This document shows, one piece after another, positions 7,088-11,811 of a DNA stretch of 11,811 nucleotides (positions within the stretch are counted from its first letter, which is position 1; every line of letters begins with the position of its first letter). The stretch covers positions 1-11,811 of the forward strand of contig CACZSE010000119.1 in NCBI GenBank assembly GCA_902783735.1, read 5' to 3'. Below the pieces are notes generated by a model. The model was not told where the DNA came from. It saw only the letters and a program-made list of their open reading frames with translations, and made no database searches. A program made the position numbers and the translations under genes. Source of the DNA: an uncultured Lachnospiraceae bacterium. GTDB taxonomy: Bacteria; Bacillota; Clostridia; Lachnospirales; Lachnospiraceae.

Positions 7088-8512
7088 ATGAAAAAACAAA
7101 TTTCAATTTTCTGTTCCGTTGTTATGATAATAGGATTATTTAGCGGATGTTCACAGACGGCAACAGAACAAACTGTTGAAGCAACAGAACAGCCGGTACA
7201 GGAAGAGATGGTTGTACCGGAACCTGTTGAAAAGACAGAAACACCGCCAATGCTTGGCTACAATCTGCTCTGGTCGGATGAATTTGACGGACCTGTCTTA
7301 AATGAGGACAACTGGAATGTTGAACTCAGAGAACCCGGCTGGACAAACAATGAGCTTCAGGCTTATGTAGATACGCCCGAAAATGTTTTCATAAAAGACG
7401 GATGTCTTGTTTTGAAAGCCATAGAGACTGTGGATGAAAACGGTAAGAAGAGCTACACTTCGGGAAAAGTGAATTCACAGAATAAGAAGGATTTTCTGTA
7501 TGGTAAAGTGTGTATCAGAGCTAAGGTCCCGGAAGGTCAGGGCTTATGGCCTGCTGCATGGATGATGCCTACAGATGAAGGAAAGTATGGTCAATGGCCC
7601 AAGTGCGGTGAGATCGATATCATGGAGGTCCTCGGTAACGATACCAAGACTTCTTATGCTACCATACACTATGGTGAGCCTCACGGTCAGGAACAGGGAA
7701 AGAAGGAACTTACGGAAGGCTCATTTTCCGATGATTTCCATGAATATTCTGTTGAATGGGAACCCGGAAAGATGAAATTCTTCGTGGATTTTGTTCAGAT
7801 ATTGGAAGTAAGAGACTGGTTTACGGCTGTCGAAGGAGAAGACGAGAAGCCTTATCCGGCACCTTTCGATCAGACATTCTTTGTACAGATGAACCTGGCT
7901 GTCGGCGGAGACTGGCCGGGCAATCCCGATGAGACAACAAACTTTGATAACGCGGAATATCAAATTGACTATGTTCGTGTTTATCAGAAAGATCATTATA
8001 AGACCGATGTCAAGAAACCCGTAATAGAAATGAGAGAGCCGCTCGAAGACGGTAATTACGTCAGAAACGGTGATTTTGCAGATGAAAGCGAAAGTCTTGA
8101 AGACGATCAGGACTGGAAATTCTTACTTGCTCAGAACGGAAAGGGTGAAGCTGTCATAAAGGATGGCATGATAGAGATCACCAGTGAAGCGGAAGGCGAT
8201 GTAGACTATTCCGTTCAGCTTGTCAGCTGGAATATACCCATTAAGAAAGGGTCGAAATATAAGATCACTTTCGATGCAAAAGCCGAAGAACCGAGAAACA
8301 TAGTTGTGTGTGTATCGGCTCCGTTTGTTAACTGGATAAGGTACTTCCCCGATACCGAGCTTGAGATAAGCGACAAGTGGGAAACATATACCTATGAGTT
8401 TGAGATGAATGATAAGACCGACCCGCGCGGAAGGCTGGAATTCAACCTTGGTCACAGGGGTTCTACGGCAACTGTTGATATTACAAACGTCAGGGTTGAG
8501 GAGATTGAGTGA
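7088..8512 (+). CDS. Lipoprotein GH16 endo-beta-1,3-glucanase (laminarinase type) with CBM4/9-like module
   Basis: A surface-anchored enzyme predicted to cut internal bonds of beta-1,3- or mixed beta-1,3/1,4-glucan. Residues 1-20 are a signal peptide and LFSGC sets lipidated Cys21. Residues 22-55 are a Thr/Glu/Pro linker. The GH16 domain spans about 58-300: WSDEFDG (62-68), NNELQAYV (87-94), then GEIDIMEVLG (174-183) with nucleophile Glu175, Asp177 and acid/base Glu180. The extra residue in ExDxxE marks the laminarinase branch rather than the ExDxE lichenase branch. Residues 322-474 begin with NYVRNGDF and look like a carbohydrate-binding module of the CBM4/9 superfamily; that assignment is less certain. 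The start has a weak ribosome site, GGGA at 7077-7080. The GH5 gene follows on the same strand with no terminator between. Confidence 0.92.
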   Translation: MKKQISIFCSVVMIIGLFSGCSQTATEQTVEATEQPVQEEMVVPEPVEKTETPPMLGYNLLWSDEFDGPVLNEDNWNVELREPGWTNNELQAYVDTPENVFIKDGCLVLKAIETVDENGKKSYTSGKVNSQNKKDFLYGKVCIRAKVPEGQGLWPAAWMMPTDEGKYGQWPKCGEIDIMEVLGNDTKTSYATIHYGEPHGQEQGKKELTEGSFSDDFHEYSVEWEPGKMKFFVDFVQILEVRDWFTAVEGEDEKPYPAPFDQTFFVQMNLAVGGDWPGNPDETTNFDNAEYQIDYVRVYQKDHYKTDVKKPVIEMREPLEDGNYVRNGDFADESESLEDDQDWKFLLAQNGKGEAVIKDGMIEITSEAEGDVDYSVQLVSWNIPIKKGSKYKITFDAKAEEPRNIVVCVSAPFVNWIRYFPDTELEISDKWETYTYEFEMNDKTDPRGRLEFNLGHRGSTATVDITNVRVEEIE

Positions 8513-8522
8513 GTAATGTAGA

Positions 8523-8662
8523 GAAACTGTCGATCTGTTCCGGCTCAGACACGCTCCCGCTCGATCGGGTACCCTAGCGGTACTAAGCTCTCAGCCACTG
8601 AGTGACTGAATCGCTAAGTACCGAGACCCAATACGGTCTTCGCCGGAAAGATCGACCGTTTC
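8523..8662. repeat. 140-base imperfect palindrome with nested hairpins between the GH16 and GH5 genes
   Basis: The arms 8523-8544 and 8642-8662 pair over 20 base pairs, with one mismatch (8528/8657) and one bulge (8537). Inside are further stems. CCCG (8556-8559) pairs with CGGG (8566-8569). CGGTACT-A-AGC (8578-8588) pairs with 8613-8623 with one mismatch. CTCAG (8590-8594) pairs with CTGAG (8598-8602). AGACC (8624-8628) pairs with GGTCT (8635-8639). The stretch is richer in GC than the surrounding genes and has no ORF of note. It could be a mobile palindromic repeat (MITE- or REP-like) or a structured RNA in a polycistronic message. Confidence 0.7.
8559..8583 (+). repeat. Direct repeat copy 1 with GGGTACCC core
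   Basis: This 25-base unit matches copy 2 at 8679-8703 in 23 of 25 positions, offset by exactly 120 bases; the two differences are A to C, at unit positions 6 and 17. It can form a small hairpin, GGTACC (8568-8573) with GGTACT (8579-8584), which competes with the inner stem 8578-8588/8613-8623. Confidence 0.65.
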
Positions 8663-8681
8663 AGCAACAGTACACTCGGCT

Positions 8682-8710
8682 CGCTCGGGTACCCTCGCGG
8701 TACCTGAGCG
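8682..8710 (+). repeat. Strong GGTACC hairpin just upstream of the GH5 gene (holds most of direct repeat copy 2)
   Basis: CGCTCGGGTACC (8682-8693) pairs with GGTACCTGAGCG (8699-8710), 12 pairs with one G-U, around the loop CTCGC. Another GGTACC lies at 8710-8715. No T-run follows; instead ATATATAAGGAGG leads to the GH5 start. It is therefore not a standard terminator, and more likely an RNA processing or stability element that sits 12 bases before the ribosome site. Confidence 0.6.
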
Positions 8711-8732
8711 GTACCATATATAAGGAGGTAAA

Positions 8733-9752
8733 ATGATCAGATTAAAGAAGGGTGTTAATTTAGGTGGTTTTTTGTCGCAGTGCAGTGAATATACGAATGA
8801 GCATTACGACACTTTCATTACGGAGGAGGATATTCAGATCATTGCCGACATGAATTTTGATCATGTCAGACTGCCTGTTGATTATGAGGTTATCGAGACG
8901 CCTGAAGGCGAAGAGATCATGGGTAATTATCATTATATTGACGATACGATCAAATGGTGTAAAAAGAGAGGGATGAATGTTATACTGGACGTTCATAAGA
9001 CCTGGGGATATTTTTTTGATAACGCTTCGAAGGCGGGACTAAATACATTATTTGACAGTGATGAGGCAAAAGAGAGATTTTTACATTTATGGGAAAGGCT
9101 TTCGGCAAGATACGGGAAGTATCATGATACCGTCGCTATGGAACTGTTAAATGAGGTTGTTAATCCCGAATATTGTGACAGATGGAATGAACTGATCGGA
9201 AGGACTGTTGCGGTGATCCGTAAAAACGCGCCTAAGACTACCATTATTTACGGAGGAGTCGAATGGAACAGTGCCGCAACATTAAAATTGCTTGAGGCGC
9301 CTGCCGATAAAAATACCATATTTACCTTCCATTACTATGAGCCGCTTTTGTTCACTCATCAGAAGGCACCGTGGGTTCCTACGATATCTCCTGAACTTAA
9401 GGTACATTATCCGGATGAGATGTCGTGGTACAGAGCAGAGTCCGAAAAAATAGGTTTTCAGGGTCTTCCATGCGTGAATTCTCCGGCAAAGACCATGGGG
9501 GTGGAATATCATGAAGAAATGATAATGGAAGCGATAACCGCTGCGAAGAAGATGGGCGTTACCCTGTATTGCGGTGAGTTCGGTGTTATAGACAGAGCTG
9601 ATGAGTTTGATGCCATAAGATGGTATAAAGATGTTTTGGAGCTGTTTAAAAAATATGATATCGGATACGCATTATGGAGCTATAAAGAAATGGATTTCGG
9701 TATTATGGGGGGAAAATACACAAGATTACGGGAGTTTCTCAAGGAACAATAA
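8733..9752 (+). CDS. Cytoplasmic GH5 beta-glucanase, CelC-like (probably GH5_37)
   Basis: A 339-residue retaining glycoside hydrolase of clan GH-A. There is no signal peptide: the protein starts directly with MIRLKKGVNLGG, so it should act inside the cell on imported oligosaccharides. Visible family residues are HVRLP (44-48, Arg46), DVH (86-88), acid/base Glu141 in ELLNEV (137-142), FHYYEP (199-204), nucleophile Glu282 in YCGEFG (279-284), and ALWSYKEMDFG (313-323). From memory, it resembles CelC of Clostridium thermocellum along its whole length, including HFDTFIT-type, FDHVRLP and LYCGEFGVI stretches and similar length (343); this is a recollection, not an alignment. The start is fixed by AGGAGG at 8723-8728. 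It is probably cotranscribed with the GH16 gene through the structured spacer. Confidence 0.92.
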   Translation: MIRLKKGVNLGGFLSQCSEYTNEHYDTFITEEDIQIIADMNFDHVRLPVDYEVIETPEGEEIMGNYHYIDDTIKWCKKRGMNVILDVHKTWGYFFDNASKAGLNTLFDSDEAKERFLHLWERLSARYGKYHDTVAMELLNEVVNPEYCDRWNELIGRTVAVIRKNAPKTTIIYGGVEWNSAATLKLLEAPADKNTIFTFHYYEPLLFTHQKAPWVPTISPELKVHYPDEMSWYRAESEKIGFQGLPCVNSPAKTMGVEYHEEMIMEAITAAKKMGVTLYCGEFGVIDRADEFDAIRWYKDVLELFKKYDIGYALWSYKEMDFGIMGGKYTRLREFLKEQ

Positions 9753-9787
9753 TAATTTTATGGTGCTTTTTACCCTGTTATGATAAT

Positions 9788-9817
9788 ATGGTCAGTATGT
9801 AAATACTGACCATTTTT
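9788..9817 (+). terminator. Rho-independent terminator after the GH5 gene
   Basis: ATGGTCAGTAT (9788-9798) pairs perfectly with ATACTGACCAT (9803-9813), 11 pairs around the loop GTAA, followed by a T-run to 9817. It closes the GH16-GH5 unit. It lies only 15 bases before the next ATG, so any promoter for the next gene must be at or before it; a possible extended -10, TGT-TATGAT, is at 9776-9784. Confidence 0.85.
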
Positions 9818-9832
9818 ATATAAGGGGACAAC

Positions 9833-11122
9833 ATGGAATTTAAAAGAACGATCTTTTTGGCTGCTGCCGTATGTACATTGTGCAGTCTGGCGGGTTGCGC
9901 ATCGGAAGATAAGAAGACCGAATATGAGGATTTTTTACCGCAGAGCACGGTTACGACAGAAGAGAAGACAACATCTTCAGGTTCTGAGACAACTGTTACT
10001 CAAGATAAGGACGATAATGCTCCTGCTACGGATATCCTGTATTCATTTGATGATATCACAAAAGGACTCACCTATGACGGTGATTCGATCTGGGTAAATG
10101 AAAAACCCGAATATAAGGCTTTGACCGATATTCTGACGGAAGAGTGTAAGAAGACAAAGTCCAACAAAGGTGTTTATATGTTTGCAAGCGATGATGAGAT
10201 CATTTTCGTTGCGGGCATGAACTCGAAAGAGGCTGACGGGGAAACACCTGTAAATCCATATACAACCTATGAGGCGGGAGGATTTTCAACCGTTGTGACT
10301 GCTGTGGCGATCTACCAGCTTGAAGAGGCCGAAAAGCTTAAACTGACCGATACTGTGGACAAATATCTGCCCGAATATGAATACGGTTCAAGCATTACGA
10401 TCTACGATCTTTTGTATGGAAAATCCGGATTATATGATTATTTAAGTTCTCCAAAAGCCTTTTGGGGAGATGCATATGACAGTTTTGGCGGTGAGTTTAA
10501 TAAGCGTCTGGAAAATGATGAGATAACCGATGAGGAATTCATGGAAGCTTTGAATGTGTCGGGATTCAAACATGAACCCGGTGGAACTGTCGCAAACTGT
10601 ACCACGGATATGCATATTCTTGCAATGATAATTGAAAAGATAACCGGTGAGAGTTATTCGGAATATGTTAAGAAGAACATATTTGATGTCTGCGGCATGG
10701 AACATACTTCATCCATGGCAGTGGGTGATCTTACAAGCGTTCCAGATCCTGAGATGGGAGGAGATGCGGTAGTGATAGAGATGCCCAATACTTTAAGAGG
10801 TGTATGGGACATTCATTCATGCTCCGCCGATATGCTCTCATTTGACAGAGCTCTCATGCATGATAAACTCATATCTTTTGATTCACGTGAGAAGTTTTTT
10901 ACTCCCGAAAAGGGCTATGCAATAAATTATGCATGCGGTTTTTACTGCAGAGACAATGAATATGTCTGCGCCGGAGGAGAACAGAGTTATATGATGATAG
11001 ATCATATCATGACCGGTACGGATTTCGGAAATCTGTATTTTATAGATCTTGAGTCCTCTCTGAGAGGCCACTTTGTCGGCGAAAACATTTTAAGAAGAAT
11101 ACCTGAACAATTGAAGAAATGA
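9833..11122 (+). CDS. Lipoprotein with serine beta-lactamase/PBP-like fold lacking the catalytic motifs
   Basis: A 429-residue predicted lipoprotein: signal peptide 1-21, SLAGC with lipidated Cys22, and a Ser/Thr/Glu-rich linker to about 65. Residues from about 95 to 425 follow the class C beta-lactamase / DD-peptidase family (Pfam Beta-lactamase). Residues 146-163 align with the usual block FEIGSVTKQFTA, but the nucleophile Ser is Gly150 and the Lys is Thr153. Downstream, KLKLTDTVDKYLPEY (168-182) is typical. The YSN block after PG (249-250) reads NCT at 255-257, and the HxG block is AGG (380-382). All three catalytic motifs are thus lost while the scaffold is kept, so it is most likely a binding or structural pseudoenzyme. 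It should not be read as an antibiotic-resistance gene. AAGGGG (9822-9827) supports the start. Confidence 0.82.
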   Translation: MEFKRTIFLAAAVCTLCSLAGCASEDKKTEYEDFLPQSTVTTEEKTTSSGSETTVTQDKDDNAPATDILYSFDDITKGLTYDGDSIWVNEKPEYKALTDILTEECKKTKSNKGVYMFASDDEIIFVAGMNSKEADGETPVNPYTTYEAGGFSTVVTAVAIYQLEEAEKLKLTDTVDKYLPEYEYGSSITIYDLLYGKSGLYDYLSSPKAFWGDAYDSFGGEFNKRLENDEITDEEFMEALNVSGFKHEPGGTVANCTTDMHILAMIIEKITGESYSEYVKKNIFDVCGMEHTSSMAVGDLTSVPDPEMGGDAVVIEMPNTLRGVWDIHSCSADMLSFDRALMHDKLISFDSREKFFTPEKGYAINYACGFYCRDNEYVCAGGEQSYMMIDHIMTGTDFGNLYFIDLESSLRGHFVGENILRRIPEQLKK

Positions 11123-11124
11123 TC

Positions 11125-11811
11125 ATGAGAAAACAGATTGAACTATTAAGAGAACAGATGGCTAAGAGCGGTATCGACTGGTATATGGTCGTTACCGCTG
11201 ATTTTCATAATTCGGAATATGTTTCCGACTATTTCAAATGCAGAGAATGGCTGAGCGGATTTACCGGTTCAAACGGGACACTGCTTGTAAGCATGGACAG
11301 AGCATTGTTATGGACCGACGGAAGATATTTTGTGCAGGCTGCGTCCGAGCTGGAAGGAAGCGGCATAACGCTCATGAAGATGGGCATGGATGATGTGCCC
11401 AAAATTAAAGATTATCTGGCAAAACATATGCTGCAGGGACAGACTTTGGGATTTGACGGCAGGACATGTAATGCAGATTATATAAGAAATATTGCAGATG
11501 CCATAGGAAAGGATAAGATCATCAGATTTGATGCGGATCTTTGCGATGTTATCTGGACAGACAGACCAAAGATAAACTGTTCAAAGGTTTATGTTGTGGG
11601 TACTGAGTTCACGGGAGAATCCTACTTAAATAAGATCGCGAGAGTAAGAGAGTATCTTAAGGAAAGAGAGTGTCAATATCTTTTCATCAGTAAGCTCGAT
11701 GATATCATGTGGCTTTTCAATATACGCGGTGAAGATGTTCTGTATAATCCGGTTGTTCTTTCATATGCATGCATATCAAAGGATGACTGTTACTTGTTTT
11801 TACAGAAAAAT
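11125..11811 (+). CDS. pepP: Xaa-Pro aminopeptidase (aminopeptidase P), 3'-truncated by the window edge
   Basis: Aminopeptidase P removes N-terminal residues preceding proline, in the cytoplasm. Only 229 residues are visible, with an open frame to the window end; bacterial homologues of this long type are about 590-600 residues, so the metal-binding pita-bread domain is outside. The visible part is the creatinase/prolidase N-terminal domain: MRKQIELLREQMAKSGIDWY, TADFHNSEYVSDYFKCREWLSGFTGSNGT (given in parts as TADFHNSEYVSDYF and GFTGSNGT), LLWTDGRYFVQAASEL, then LDDIMWLFNIRGEDV, which starts the repeat-like second subdomain. The ATG at 11125 starts 2 bases after the previous stop; an in-frame ATG at 11119 would overlap that stop (ATGA). 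Ribosome-site spacing (GAAGAA, 11113-11118) favours 11125. It is likely coupled to the lipoprotein gene upstream. Confidence 0.9.
   Translation, partial: MRKQIELLREQMAKSGIDWYMVVTADFHNSEYVSDYFKCREWLSGFTGSNGTLLVSMDRALLWTDGRYFVQAASELEGSGITLMKMGMDDVPKIKDYLAKHMLQGQTLGFDGRTCNADYIRNIADAIGKDKIIRFDADLCDVIWTDRPKINCSKVYVVGTEFTGESYLNKIARVREYLKERECQYLFISKLDDIMWLFNIRGEDVLYNPVVLSYACISKDDCYLFLQKN

Noticed and set aside
8682..8710. Rho-independent terminator between the GH16 and GH5 genes
   Set aside because: The hairpin is strong but is followed by ATATATAAGGAGG and not a T-run.
8513..8732. CRISPR array or tRNA
   Set aside because: There are only two repeat copies at a 120-base offset and no regular spacers, and the fold lacks tRNA arms and a T-loop sequence.
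9833..11122. Functional beta-lactamase or antibiotic-resistance gene
   Set aside because: The SxxK, YxN and HxG motifs are all missing.

Overview
The window looks like chromosome of a low-to-mid GC, anaerobic, plant-fibre-degrading Firmicute, most likely Lachnospiraceae (Butyrivibrio/Pseudobutyrivibrio-like). The grounds are an Rnf ferredoxin:NAD+ oxidoreductase, clostridial-type ThrC and citrate synthase, an AraC regulator with a Lachnospiraceae-like N-terminal half, and a beta-glucan locus whose GH5 enzyme resembles CelC of Clostridium thermocellum. The taxonomic call rests on protein resemblance only.

Layout. (1) 1-3110, plus strand: the 3' part of rnfA, then rnfB, a membrane-anchored GH25 lysozyme-like protein whose ATG overlaps the rnfB stop, and a 257-residue protein built as AP2 / degenerate HNH / AP2. 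The tight spacing suggests that the last two are a tail of the rnf operon. (2) 3122-6146: a clear sigma-A promoter, threonine synthase (thrC) and citrate synthase (gltA), both feeding amino-acid biosynthesis. (3) 6150-6869, minus strand: an AraC-family regulator, convergent with gltA with only 3 bases between the stops. (4) 6870-7087: a divergent control region with an extended -10 for the regulator, tandem AAAACGATA repeats, a promoter for the downstream glucanase and a leader that can form a hairpin plus pseudoknot. (5) 7088-9752: a secreted lipoprotein GH16 laminarinase with a CBM4/9-like module, then a 220-base highly structured, GC-rich intergenic element, then a cytoplasmic GH5 glucanase, and a strong hairpin terminator. 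(6) 9833-end: a lipoprotein with a serine beta-lactamase/PBP-like fold that has lost its catalytic motifs, followed with a tiny overlap or gap by the N-terminal third of an Xaa-Pro aminopeptidase that runs off the window.

How it works together (inference): the AraC protein, divergent from the GH16 gene, probably senses a beta-glucan oligosaccharide or related signal and controls the GH16-GH5 pair. The GH16 enzyme would cut beta-1,3 or mixed-linkage glucan at the cell surface, and the GH5 enzyme would process imported oligosaccharides inside. No transporter is in view.

The least ordinary items are the AP2/dead-HNH/AP2 protein in the rnf-linked operon, the catalytically dead beta-lactamase-fold lipoprotein, and the structured element between the GH16 and GH5 genes. 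No CRISPR array, tRNA, rRNA, transposase or phage gene was recognised.
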